Part shown: one piece after another, positions 49,125-61,453 of the stretch | How positions within the stretch are numbered: the first letter of the stretch is position 1 | Layout of the letters: the number at the start of each line of letters is the position of its first letter | Source of the DNA: Liolophura sinensis | Taxonomy: Eukaryota; Mollusca; Polyplacophora; Chitonida; Chitonidae | Direction of reading: 5' to 3' | Assembly (NCBI RefSeq): GCF_032854445.1 | Contig: NC_088295.1 | Span: 74,302,028 to 74,366,027, forward strand | Length of the DNA: 64,000 nucleotides | The notes under the pieces: model-generated | The model's input: only the letters and a program-made list of their open reading frames with translations | What the model was told of the DNA's origin: nothing | Databases searched by the model: none | Program-made: the position numbers and the translations under genes

Positions 49125-51319
49125 AGAGTACTGGATGTAAATGGTGTATACAAATTTATTTTGGATTATCAGCGGTATTTCATTAGCCAAAACACCAATC
49201 TTGACCACTATAAATACAGATGGTAGCCAAAAATGGCAATCGTAAGCGGTATACAACAACCATTAATCAGCACCCTCAAGTACTCTTCGGTTCTTTGAAT
49301 AACGTGATTTTACATCGGTACACGATCACAGATCATGACTTATCCTTATCCTTATGCAAACATAAACTTGCCCAGGTACCAAACACTATAATTTACCGTT
49401 CCCGTGGCCTTATTATAGACATATTGCATTAACATTGAATGATACATGTAAATGTGCCACGTAGAGAATAATTTGGGTATTCCGTCAAGATTTCATCCGA
49501 TAATTTTTTTTAAAATATTTACTCAGTACTTCTTGTAAATTTCGCAAATACAGTGCGTACAGCCTTTTTTATATTCATACATCTCGAACAATGTTGATCT
49601 GAATATGAAGACAACGTCAAGCTCTGGTGGTGGCTTTCTTAGGTAACTAGTTGCAATGCACAAAAAATTAATATTTCACACCAAAGAAAATTTTAACTAA
49701 ATAAAAAAGTTTAATCTGTGTCATCCGAATATCATTTATTATTAAGCACCTAAGACAGATGAAGTAAAATGTCAGTTTGATCATGTCTGACTGTACTTCC
49801 AGAATATACAGCGACAAACTTGAGAGAATCAGTGTCATCGATGATCTTGAACAGTATGTGCACTTTACAGCGACAAAGGCAATAACGCTAATGTGGTAAG
49901 GTCGTAATTTTTTAATTTGAAATGCATACGGTTATAGTTTGAACGGGGACGTTTTTTATATAAACACTGTCATTGTGCGCGTTATATAGATGCTTATGCA
50001 CAAATTTATTAAACAATGGGTCGGTATTTTAAACTTTATGACTAGCATCCGTAGATAAATCACTTTGGTTTATAGCAGTAATATTTTGTAATATCAGGAG
50101 AAAAGAAAACGATATAACGGTAGTTTTAAGGATGGGAACTCATAGATTGATATGAAAGTAGCAGAGGTTCTTTTACCGGAGAAGTTGGGAAAATATATAA
50201 ACTGAATATTTGGGCTATTTTGTCTACTGTGGTGTAGGGAAATGGACATAAAAGTATAGATCCAATTACTATAATTATACAATTACATGTAAACCACTAA
50301 TTTGTTTTTTGTTTTGTATGTTTTGAGAGAAGCTCATTTTGCCTATATTGTTATCATGCAGTGGCATTTTCTCGGGAAACAAGATCCCTACGAAATGTGA
50401 ACGCGTGCAGTTCCTCAGACTCAGGACGAACCACGGACGTATACTAAAAGAAGAATATTTTCCCATCTGCGGGCTCGTGATGATTAACTAAACCTTTGGT
50501 TTAGTCAAGGTTAACAAGCTCTATAGCGTCTGGTTAGGAAATTGGTCAGGAAAGTTAACCATGTATAATCTGTCATTTTTCGAGTGGAGATCACACGATC
50601 AGGGTGTGTAAGCATTTGAAGTCACCTGTGTAACTCTCTACAATCTTTAACAAGGTTTTATGATGAGAATCTTTAGGGAGAGAAGGAAAACATTTAAACA
50701 TTCAACATTTAAGTCATTTTCTTTACAAAATCCTGACGAGTTGAAACAGAAATAAAAATTTTGCAGTAATTCCACAGATATACATCGGAAAAATGAATGT
50801 GCTCATTACATATTTGAGGACGTGGGCGTGAAAACACGAACATACCCATTGCCGGGAAAACACGAATGTCCGTACTAAATGAGGAAGAAGTCTCGAAAAA
50901 CACGAATGACCCACTGTTTGAGGACGTGGCCACAAAAACGCGAAGGTCCCCACTGCTTGAGGAAGGGGCCTCAGCAAGTTAGCATATAAATCAGATATTT
51001 TCTATCAAAAAATCAAACCGTTATTCTAAAAGACCTATTTCAGGGAACGCCGATACAATTATTGGCAAACTTCTTTCAATTAAAGTTTTGTCAGGAGTTG
51101 TAGTATAGAGAGCAGATGAATTCCAATTAAATATGTCTTTACATGATAGGTGTGCGTGAGTCTCCAGTTTCTCCGTGAGTCGTTTTGAGCTGCTAAGTAT
51201 CAACGTGCCTGAAGTTTTTGTTATGACACAACCGTTGCGGTATATCAGTGTGACGGAAAAGTATGTTTACGTGCAGTCTTCCTTTAAGAAAGGCTTTAAG
51301 TTTGCTAAATAGTTCTTAC
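49125..51319. other. Noncoding 3' flank, nothing recognised
   Basis: AT-rich DNA with unremarkable short frames. At about 50820-50975 a loose repeat occurs (GAAAACACGAA / GAGGACGTGGSC type, three to four decayed units). Confidence 0.45.
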
Positions 51320-51775
51320 AGAGTGCACGTGGTAGCAGAGTATATGTAGCCGCAAAGCACCTGTTGTAGCAGAGTGCATGTGGTAGCAGAGTATATGTAG
51401 CCGCAAAGCACCTGTTGTAGCAGAGTGCACGTGGTAGCAGAGTATATGTAGCCGCAGAGCACCTGTTGTAGCAGAGTGCATGTGGTAGCAGAATATATAT
51501 AGCAGCAGAGCACCTGTTGTAGCAGAGTGCATGTGGTAGCAGAGTATATGTAGCCGCAGAGCACCTGTTGTAGCAGAGTGCATGTGGTAGCAGAATATAT
51601 ATAGCAGCAGAGCACCTGTTGTAGCAGAGTGCATGTGGTAGCAGAGTATATGTAGCCGCAGAGCACCTGTTGTAGCAGAGTACATGTGGTAGCAGAGTAT
51701 ATATAGCAGCAGAGTACCTGTTGTAGCGGAATGCACAGTAGCAGAGTATATGTGGCAGCAGAGTACATGTTGTAG
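51320..51775. repeat. 51-bp minisatellite, about 9 copies, with 102-bp higher order
   Basis: The unit is GTAGCAGAGTGCATGTGGTA, then GCAGAGTATATGTAGCCGCA and GAGCACCTGTT. CACCTGTTG recurs at exact 51-bp steps (51358, 51409, 51460). From about 51478 on, units with TATATGTAGCCGCAG alternate with units with ATATATATAGCAGCAG, so the array is amplified as dimers. As 51 is 17 codons, all three minus-strand frames stay open over 150-190 residues. Confidence 0.96.
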
Positions 51776-53848
51776 CATTGTGCGTAGATGTTAAAGTAGA
51801 TGTAATAACGCAAGTAGAAGTATTTGATAGAAACAATTTGATTCAGATAATTAATGAAAATTACATTAACACTTTTGAAAGTTGGCTGGACCATTTAAAA
51901 TTTTTGTTCGCTGCTGTTTCCATTTGGTCCTTTTCTGCCATTTTTGGTAGTTTCAAATTTCATTATCGTAATGATCAAAGCAATAGTCAAAAGCTGAATC
52001 AATAGGGGGTACGGTCCCTATCAAACACAAGTCAGTGCATATAATTTTTGTTCTTTTTCAAAATATGTACGTAATGCGCTGTCAGTATATGGTTGTGCCC
52101 GTACAATAAAGAGATAGTTTACAAGCACTGTTGCTTTAAAGGGCACTAATTTCCGTACATAAGCACGATATCAGATGAAGACCGGTCAGCATGGCCTTCA
52201 GTTGGTGCAGAATTATCTGAGAACTATTTTCGACATCCCCTGTGATAAGCAAGCCAAAGCATTCTTCTTAAAAACTCAGCATTAAGAACTCGATCACTAT
52301 TTCTAGAACGTATTTGATAGTTTCAATAGCTTCACTGCATGATTGAAAACTTTGGATACTGAGCTGATTGGGTGATACTAGCACTTCAATTCTGTTGCTC
52401 GAGTAAACGTTGGGGCAACAAAAATATATCAGTTTCCTCAAAATCCTCAGCAATTAGAACCCTTTTTCATAAACCCTGCTAAAAGCCTGAATTTTATGTA
52501 CGTTTTTTGTTTTTGTTTTGTTTGTTTTTTGCCGTTCAGTGAAAGACCGACCCCACGCCACAGGCTGTGCCAGTCGACATTAAACAGATCAAGGCTCATT
52601 GGTCTGATGTGTACGTTGTGATCAGAGATAAGCTAGGATCAAACATGCCATTTCTGAAGCATCTTCAAAGGGCACGCTATATTAAGCTGTTGGTGTGATT
52701 TGTTCACGGAGAAGGGATCAGTGTGAGAGATCAACCTTGTGATTACGCCAACTTCCAACTTATCAATCACAAAACAGCACGCCACATTTCCATTTAGCAA
52801 CTCGTTTTTGCTAAAGATGAGAGAGTTTTTGGTCGTTTTGGCAATTCGAATTAAATGAATTTCGTTTTCACATTTATGTTACACCCCACGCACAAGTTCA
52901 TACCAGCAGAACCGTAGAAACATTGCACAAATTTAATTAAATAATGGCTCTTCAGAATTCCTTGTCATAGTGGAAACTATTTCCATTTCAGCCCTGTAAA
53001 CCCTTTCGCATTAACCAAACCTTTGGCACTAAAAATGGCAAATTTGACCCCGAAAATCACAACCTTACAATTATGTTTCAAACTTAATGCGATTTTTCCC
53101 CAACCAATCGTATTTTACAAGAAAACTTGTCATGCAAATAGACCATTGACAATGGTCAACAAATACGCCTAAGTCTAAGTCTAAGAAGTGATGTGGAACG
53201 CAATATGCATGGAAGAACGAATCGTTAATTCCAAAAAGTCAAAAAAAAAAATCCTGCAAATTTCGACAAACGAAAACAATTCTGACACTTATATATGCAT
53301 TTGTATTATTCAGGTTATCGTTTCGTAAGATGTAGATATTGTTTAATTTGCATTATCATGCAATTTTTTGCATCTATGTACTTTTCTGCTATCACGTAAA
53401 TGATGAAAACATACTGGCAATTTATAAATAATTTGCATAAAGTTTACATGAGGAACTGATACATTTAAAAAATGCATTTTTATTTGTTTTTCTGTTCGTT
53501 GTCCTGTCCAAACTACATTTAGGCCTAAATGATTATCATTTTATGACTTACTCCGACATGTTATCAGTCGATCAGAAACAATAAACTTTTCCAGAAACTT
53601 ACGCAATTTTACTCTATACAAGTGGTTTGCCTTCCAGTCAGCTTTGGTGATGCAAATTAGATTATCAAAACTTTAGGTATGAAAGGAGGGCTAACGTGAA
53701 ATGGGTACATGCATGTGCCATTCGTAGCAACAGTTGCCCGTTAATGTTGTCAATGCCACAAGTATGGGGTTGAATGACGTCAAAAACTAAACCTTTAATG
53801 TAAGTAATGTACAGCACATGTATACCTCATATCTTGTATACCAAGTGC
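51776..53848. other. Noncoding 3' flank, nothing recognised
   Basis: I see no supported gene or repeat. The 51778-52005 frame is open for 75 codons but resembles no known protein. Confidence 0.5.
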
Positions 53849-54073
53849 GGGGCCTCCATGACTGAGGTATGACCAAGGAACCTCACACCAATGCGGCCAT
53901 TGTAAGTTCAAGTCCAACTCATGTTGGTTTCTTCTCCGGGCCTACGTGGGAAGGTATGCCGGCAACCTGTGAATGGTCGTGGGTTCCCCCCGAACACCAT
54001 AATGCTGGCCGCCGTCATATAAATGAAATATTCTTGAGAACGGCGTAAAACATCAATCAAATAAATAAATAAA
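53849..54073 (+). mobile_element. Tail-complete, internally deleted SINE
   Basis: Head GGGGCCTCCATGACTGAGGT with the A box disrupted by a deletion. The B-box region TAAGTTCAAGTCC is kept, the middle is shortened, and the tail ends GGCGTAAAACATCAATCAAA plus AAAT repeats. TATACCAAG (53837-53845) and TATACTAAG (54074-54082) may be the target duplication with one mismatch. It is older than the copies at 383 and 56752. Confidence 0.88.
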
Positions 54074-54082
54074 TATACTAAG

Positions 54083-55650
54083 AGAATTGTCACTCTTGTG
54101 CAGCAGATAGCCATTCCATGGCTTTCAAGTGTTTCCCAGATTCAAAATATTTGTGTGGCCATGTCAAAAGGAAGCTGTATCAGTAAGAGGTTGTGCCATA
54201 AATTCTTGACGTTTTCTCTGTTTTGAGCTCCTCGGCATAGTCATCATGCTACAGTGTTACTTTTGTAAAATACTCCGTTATATGAATGGAACTCAGTGGT
54301 TTTTAGTACATCTGTTCAGACGTGTTGATTTCTTTGTCAATCAGTCTTTAATAAAACAATACTGCTATAAGGATGCACTATATACATTGTATATTTTATG
54401 GCTTTGGGAGTGGACAGTTTCAGATCATGGCGGAAAAGGTAAGAAGTGTTCCGTAGGTGTGTAAGTTAAATCAGTTTCCAAATGCCGTCCCATGCTAGTT
54501 CGTAATTTGTCAGCACTCAAACACATGTATTTCCGTAGCGTGCTTTGGATGCAAAGGTGACGTTTTTATTCAACACGATGCATACACACACTCAATCCTG
54601 GGTTAAGTGAAATTATGCATAACTAAGAAGCAGAGCCCTACAGATTCTAGGAACTTCGTTCAAAATCACTCACTAGAGAATTATATATGCTCATTACAAA
54701 ATTCCAGACACTTATAGTGAAGACACACTATTTTTGAGGCAATAACGTGTGGCGTTGATCTGTGTTGTCAAACACAGAATTTAGGAAGTGCTGGAAAGCA
54801 CGATATATACATGTAAGTACAGGTTACCTCATAATCACAATTTAAGCCTGCATCATTCCAAAACCTGGATTTCAATCATATACGATATCAGGGATTTTGC
54901 TGAAATTGTAAATATCATCGTGTTTTATTTTTTGAAGTATTATTTTATTGAACCTTTTAAAAAATAGTTACAAAGTTTATTTGTGTCGCTTTAACGAAAA
55001 CAGGATACATGCATATACCAGGCGAGTGCCGTGAATTATTATATTTATTTTTCATCTGAGTGGTTTCCTGTCTCGAAGGTTTTAAGAGGAATAGTTACAG
55101 TTGTGACATTGTAAATTATCCTTATTTGAACAGCAATTTTCTGAAGAGTCCTGCATATGGCGTGTAAATATCTCGCCTTATAGGATCTGTTAGATCTTTT
55201 GTGTTATGTGACGATGTCAATCAACGTCACAAGTTATTAATGTAAAACTGGTGTGACAAGACTATTCCATAACACACCTTTACTATTCTAAAGTTTTACA
55301 GCAATAATAATTATGATACCGAGAGAACGTCAAGAATCTATAGCACTGTGCTTCATAATCGAGTCTAATTTCGTTTTTACCCGTGGACAGGGGTTGTTTA
55401 CTAACTGAATTGAAATAAATCGGCACGTTGGATACAACTTTTGCAATTATAGGAAAACAGATATATATTTTGATTATTGACAACTTGTATATTTATTTTA
55501 TTAATTGACACTGATTTCACTTATTTGTCTAGAACATTCCTTGCGTCCTTCCAACTTCGATGAAAACCGCTTACTGCTTCTCTTTACATGATTCCATTCC
55601 AATTTTGTACTGTACACACTTCTTAGTTCTTTGGGGTCCGTGTTACAAAC
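54083..55650. other. Noncoding 3' flank, nothing recognised
   Basis: AT-rich, without a supported gene, RNA or repeat. Confidence 0.5.
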
Positions 55651-55850
55651 TCAATGCTGACTGGCTGATAATGGAAATAGAGTTTGCTGGGTTAAAGATT
55701 GCAGCCATGGTCCCCCTTGAATAAATGTACCATGCTAAAAATTCTGCCTGAACCTTCCTATCTCTCACACCAACCAATCAGAATCGATTCTGTATCCCTT
55801 TAAACGTCGTTTTGGGAATTGCGATTATTGACCCGGAAAGTCCATTTGAA
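55651..55850 (+). repeat. Dispersed repeat pair, copy 1
   Basis: It matches 59660-59840 in order: GCTGACTGGCTGATA-like, CTGGGTTAAA, GCAGCCATGGTC-like, TTGAATAAAT-like, then CTCACACCAACCAATCAGAAT. The family is not known to me. The copy here lacks about 19 bp present in the other. Confidence 0.65.
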
Positions 55851-56739
55851 TGACGGCTGGTATACAAATATCTGTTCCTACGCAAACAACATGTCTATTT
55901 TGTCAATTACATCAGCTGATCAACAAATAAAACTTTAATGATCTTTAGTTTGCCATTTTATTTATTGGGTAAAACATCTGATTTTCATAATATCACATGC
56001 AAATCAGCAAGAGGCGATACATTTGACCAATCACCTCACTATCCAACATAGCATTTATTCCCAAAGCGTGTGAGTGGGATGGTGGTACAGGGATTGGTCA
56101 TAGTTAACCAGATATTTAACTTAGTCCATAGTAAATTTAAATGCACTGACGATAAGTTTTTGATGCAGGTTGAGACGATCTTGCGTTCAACCCTCTACCA
56201 CAGCAGTTTATCCGCGCAGCGCATTGACTTCGAGAATCACGTATTATAGGGTTCTGTTGTCATTAAAGAACCAGCGCAAAATTTTACCAGTTTATCACAC
56301 AAAAAATGAGACAAATGTTAAGTTGTAATCAAGGATGTACATCAGAAAAGCATATATATGAATTTGTGTACACATAATTAATGTTCAAGCCTTCGACTGG
56401 AAGCCAAATTCCATCGATCCGGATTATTTTTGGTAACGTTTATAACAAAAACAGTAAATCATAATTTCATGAAATTTAGTTCTAAGTATTCGGGGAGGGC
56501 ATGGAGTTGTCCACTTTAACTATTGTATAGAATTGGTCACCTAATTTGGCTGCACAAAAAAGGAATTTGCTTAAACAAATGTTCTGAAATTTACATGTAG
56601 CTGCACATGGCCTAGACACATTCAACTGCTTGAAAATCTCACGAAATTTTTTGGTCATCTATATGTACACCTTTAAAAAGATGCAAAGTGTCTTACCTGA
56701 CGAAATTCTGACACTGAATCTAAAATGCCAACATTTTAA
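55851..56739. other. Noncoding 3' flank, nothing recognised
   Basis: I see no gene, RNA or repeat that can be supported. The last bases adjoin the left target duplication of the next SINE. Confidence 0.5.
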
Positions 56740-56751
56740 CCGGAAATCTGA

Positions 56752-57022
56752 TTTTTTTTTTTTTTTTTTTTGATTGGTATTTTACGCCGTACTCAAGAAT
56801 ATTTCACTTATACGACGGCGGCCAGCATTATGGTGGGCGGAAACCGGGCACAGCCCGGGGGAAACCCACGACCATCCGCAGGTTGCTGGAAGACCTTCCC
56901 ACATATGGCCAGAGAGGAATCCAGCATGAGCTGGACTTGAACTCACATCGACCGCATTGGTGAGAGACTCCTGGGTCATTACGCTGTGCTAGCGCGCTAA
57001 CCAACTGAGCCACGGAGGCCCC
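56752..57022 (-). mobile_element. Full-length tRNA-derived SINE with target-site duplication
   Basis: Minus-strand twin of 383-663, with an A tail (T run at about 56752-56771), tail, body and intact tRNA-like head ending GAGCCACGGAGGCCCC. CCGGAAATCTGA flanks it at 56740-56751 and 57023-57034. A perfect 12-bp duplication and intact ends suggest a comparatively recent insertion. Confidence 0.94.
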
Positions 57023-57484
57023 CCGGAAATCTGAAGTTTTTACCAGAAACGAAATTTACCAATAAAATGGTCCAAAATCTTACAAACAAGGGACCACTGT
57101 ATATATATGTGTGTTCAGTGACACATTTCCCATTGGTATAAAATGTGTGGTTTATATTTCATTCGCAGATACCTACCTATATGAATAAATAACACTTTTC
57201 CTTTCGGAATGAAACCATAAAAGCTAGAGTGACGGGGCCTGTACAAATTTTAGCTCTTGATTTGCACGTTTATAGATTTCTCTACAGATATGATCTACAA
57301 TCTATAGTTTTTTGCAAAGTTATTTAAACACAGCAAGCTATGTTTCTAGAGTGACATTTCTTGACTTAGAATCCCTGAGGTCTGCTCCTTTTGCATTGGT
57401 CTTTATTTTTTACTTAATTCTGCTTGCGTCATGGTGTTTAGGGGATGTATTATATGCCTTTATATGAACATTTATGTAATGAGT

Positions 57485-57600
57485 TAGAATAAAACCTTAA
57501 CTGAGGTAAACTGACAGAAGGCCGGATTTCATAGGTTGTGTAATCATTTGTCAGCTATCATACTGTCGTTTTAATCTTCATGCCATCGTCTTTGTCGTTT
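57485..57600 (+). repeat. Dispersed repeat copy C (AGAATAAAACCTTAA family)
   Basis: Third copy of the family at 35240 and 43457: AGAATAAAACCTTAACTGAG, GTAAACTGACAGAAGGC, then TCAGCTATCATACTGTCGTT. Comparing A and C shows that the repeat spans at least 105 bp. Confidence 0.6.
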
Positions 57601-57799
57601 TATGTGCTTTCAAAAAGTTTAATTTAGTTTAACATAATCCTACATTTTGTGCTTTGCTTTACTGTACGGATTTGATCAGACATTGAAAATACCTGAAGTT
57701 AGATATATGCGAGAGACTGAAGTCAGCTGTATATTAAAGCTTGGCGTTCAGCATAAAGGGGATAGTGCAACAACTGCTTGACCCGTATCAATATAATGG

Positions 57800-57970
57800 T
57801 TCGGGCGGGGCAACTTACTTACCTTCGGCCAGTCGTCTCAGTGAATCAGCACTAGATAAAAGAGCGGTGGAAATCCGTCCTGCTACATCGAGGCACATTA
57901 TAAACACTCTAGATATGACTGAAAAATTGTTAAGTACGACGTTAAAGCCCAAGCACTCACCCACTCACTG
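57800..57970 (+). mobile_element. SINE copy of the GTACGACGTTAAA family
   Basis: The body includes AATCCGTCCTGCTAC and the tail TGACTGAAAAATTGTTAAGT, then ACGACGTTAAAGCCCAAGC and ACTCACCCACTCAC. It matches 61345-61453 and 20955-21022. The 128-codon open frame from 57741 overlaps it and is not considered a gene. Confidence 0.7.
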
Positions 57971-58218
57971 TATATTAAAGGGGATGCCTATAATTAACAA
58001 TAATCAATGCCTGCTAAAAACATTGTATTGTGTGAAGAATTTTTTGCTGTATTTTACCGCAGAGAAATATGGCATACTGTGTTGGTGTTTATTTTATTGG
58101 TATTTGTCCCTACCAGACTATTTATAGATTTTTACATCCAGAACAATCCAATAGACTAACGTTATTCCTTAACGACTGTAGACGAGGACAGTTGGTGATC
58201 GGCCAGACGTGTGGATTT

Positions 58219-58248
58219 TGTAAAAAAAAAACCAAAAAAAAAAAAAAC
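58219..58248. repeat. Interrupted poly-A tract
   Basis: Two A runs of 9 and 12 separated by CC. They could be the tail of a decayed retroposon, but no head is recognised. Confidence 0.6.
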
Positions 58249-59659
58249 AAGCCGGAAACGATAAGGGATATACATTTGCCCTCCAGAGGAGTTTTATGGG
58301 CAATAAATTGATTTATTCCATGACATTTTATTAGCAGTTTTGACAGGTGGTTTCGGGGATAGGGTGATAAATATGAAGCAGATATTTTTTTATCTTTTAT
58401 GTTTTACTTTTTTTTTCATGTAATTTTTTTTGCAGCATAATGTTCATAAGTTCTGCACTGGCAGGATGAGCCCGGTATGATGTATTAATCTACATAACGT
58501 TATCTTCCACCGTGTTTGCCTGGAAGCTAGGGTGGGGGCTACTGGACATTCCGCCGAGTTCACACCGCGCCGAAAGTTTAATTTTTTGTTTGTCACTATT
58601 CATGACCCCTGGAAATGAATAATAAAAAATGAAATTAATGCAGTTTAAAACGTTGCAGACTGGCATATGGAGACGAAATAAAACAAAGAAGTCACATATA
58701 GCGTTTAACTGGATCTGTGTACGTATATACACCTTTCATAAATTCAACGCAAAACAAGAACAACGTATAAAATTTACTGCATTGCTTGTTTTCTTTTCTT
58801 CCTGACATATTGTGACGTCGTGCTCTGCTTCTTGGTGTGTATATCACGACGTTGTCTCCATGTAGCAGCACGATGTGCACGAGATAAGTACACAAACCCA
58901 ATTTAAAATACGATTTGCTGTTTGACTTTCTGACGATGGGGGATTCTTGACTAGATGTTCATAACAATTAATTAAACTGGAGCATTAAATAGTTTCTTTT
59001 ACACCAAGATTTGTGATCATTCTGCGGAGGAATAGTTAAAGTTTAGAGCACTGTATTTAGCTGAAATACAATCTTCTGTTTCCAGAACATATCATCACTG
59101 AAAATATAAACCGACTGATGCTATTCTTTTATCACTGCTTATTATTTACCGCTTGTACACAACAAATACCTACAGGTATGTAAGGGTTTCATGTAAGCCA
59201 TAATAAAGTAAAATAATATGTTGTAACTTTTGCCTTCTACATCTGTCCTGATATTCGACGCTGGCTAAGCTGTTCGGTTTGTACTATTGTGACATAAACT
59301 CTCAAGGGGTAGATAATTATGTTCGTCATTCCCACAGGTATTGGGACTCTACATGTTGAATAATATTGTTAATGGGACGCCAAGGCAACCGTAGACACAT
59401 ACATCAAAAATGTATCATCTGACACTCATGTTTGCAAAACTTTTAATCGCCATCCATAGCAAAGCATATTTAATCACACATGGGGCAATAAAATTATTTT
59501 TGTATTTGGTAGATAGGATGGAGGTTTTCCGTTCTATGTCATGCAGAAGTAGATCAGTGTAATTTATGTAGAATTATGCGCCTGCATGTCTATTTTTGTG
59601 AAGTATATCGGATTTTGTTAAATGGTGTTGTTTTTATCTTTATTTTAAATGGATACAGA
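58249..59659. other. Noncoding 3' flank, nothing recognised
   Basis: AT-rich, with no supported gene. A CGCCAAGGCAAC X-box-like motif lies near 59378. Confidence 0.45.
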
Positions 59660-59840
59660 GTCTACATTGCTTGGCTGACAGTGAAGAAAGGATTTCCTGG
59701 GTTAAACTGTGCATCCTTGGTCACTCTTAAATAAATCTGCCATACCCAAAAGTCAGCTTAGGCTAGGCATAGCCTGGACGTGACTATCCCTCACACCAGC
59801 CAATCAGAATTGGTTACAGATCTGATAAGGTGCGATTTGG
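59660..59840 (+). repeat. Dispersed repeat pair, copy 2
   Basis: Counterpart of 55651-55850. It contains an extra near-palindrome TAGGCTAGGCATAGCCTGG near 59758-59776 that copy 1 lacks. Confidence 0.65.
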
Positions 59841-60654
59841 ATATTTTTCGACTAAAACACCTTTCAAATCACGTCAATGTTCAATCATCTGTCTGTGTGC
59901 CGTGAAATTGGCTGATAACCTAGCGATTTTAACATCGAAAGCCAGACATTCGTATTTAAACACTGGTGTAACTTTCTATGCTCCGCCCTGCTGTTCTCAA
60001 TTACATTTAGCCTTTAGAACATTCGTATTGATAAACTCTGCTTAAATCAACCAGAAACACTATGTAATAAAACTAATCCACAAGATTAGAAGGCGTATAT
60101 AGCACAGTGCTAATCTAGGCGTTGCGAACAGATATAATCATTATCAATTTCACGTTGATGTGATTTAGATAAACTCATGCCCGAAATCTGTTTTCGACGT
60201 CTTTTCAAAATATTCCAACAATTGGTCAAGCATCACTGAAAACAACTGAGTCGTGCTTGATTATTCATAATGTCATCAAATCGAGCATCCTCCAGATCAA
60301 ATCGATTAGAAATATGCAAATTTATACCCGACTACATTGTCAGTTTTCGCTCAATGTTAATGCATGCAAAAATCCATCTGAAAACGCAACATTTATTTCT
60401 AACCAGTTGAGTTTCTTATATTACATAATATAACCAACCGTTTCCTTTCACCGAAAGGCACAAAGAAATATTCTTCTTATATCAGCGAGTCAGCAATTTC
60501 CCCTTGTTCTCAATACCCACAGATTTATATTACTGCCAAAACGTAAAGTCATGACGGGAAAACCGGATATGACACCAATCACAGTAAGGTATACTAGCTG
60601 ACACCAATACTCATCTCGCCATATTGTGGCCCACGACACATATATCTGTCTGCC

Positions 60655-60782
60655 AAAAATGAGAAAATTTGTCAGTAATTTGCCAAGGGTAATCCGATTT
60701 CCTCCATCCAAAAAACTATCCTCACTCGTTTTAAGCTAAAAATTTCTGAGTATGGTGTTAAGAAACAGATAAATAAACAAAT
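60655..60782 (+). mobile_element. Degenerate SINE tail of the 48.9-kb family
   Basis: It contains TAATCCGATTTCCTCCATCC and TTTCTGAGTATGGTGTTAAG followed by AAAT-type repeats, matching the minus strand of 48826-48960. No head is left. Confidence 0.5.
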
Positions 60783-61344
60783 ATTATCTTAGCTGATTAT
60801 CATGCACTTCAAAAACAATTTAAAGTCTTGCGTTTTCCTTTTAGCCAGAAATGAACCCACAAACATTTAACCTCTTAAAAAAACAGTCAACATGTTAGTC
60901 TGCACCCCGTGATGAACAAAGAAGTGGTTTACTGCTGTGAACAGAACTGATATGTATTCGGTATATACTTTACAAGCTGTATGCAAGTGAGTTAAACAAA
61001 TTGGAAATTATATCTTCAACGTGACCAGCAGCTATCAGTTTATCGTCAAACAAAGCTTTGTGCGCTATAGTTAAAATGGATTTCAAAACATAGTTTGACA
61101 GTTTTTATTGCAATGCTTATCCCTAATAAAGTTGTTATTTTACCAAAGTGCATGCATGTCAAAAAATGAGACAGCTAGCACAAAGGGATCCTAAGCCTAA
61201 GTTGACTGTAATTCCCCAAGATAACGATCTTAGCCCTAACTTACGGTCGATATCCTCTTGTAAAAGGGGTGTAAACTATGACAGTCGTGATTTACCATCA
61301 AAAATTACCATCGGATCGACCCGGTTGGAAATATTTACAATCGC

Positions 61345-61453
61345 CCAAAAAATCCGTCTTGCAGCAAGGAGGTACATTTATGCACTCTAAGGACTCCTTC
61401 GTCGTCATATGACTGACAAATTGTTAAGTACGACATTAAATCCCAAGCACTCT
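61345..61453 (+). mobile_element. SINE tail of the GTACGACATTAAA family
   Basis: It reads AATCCGTCTTGCAGCAAGGA, then GGACTCCTTCGTCGTCATAT, GACTGACAAATTGTTAAGTA and CGACATTAAATCCCAAGCAC, ending at CTCTTTTTT. It is the best preserved body of the three copies in the window. Confidence 0.75.

Noticed and set aside
51267-51894. 189-192 codon minus-strand frames
   Set aside because: All three frames are open because of the 51-bp repeat; no gene structure around them.
57741-58127. 128-codon frame
   Set aside because: It runs through a SINE copy (57800-57970) and AT-rich DNA; no protein similarity is evident.
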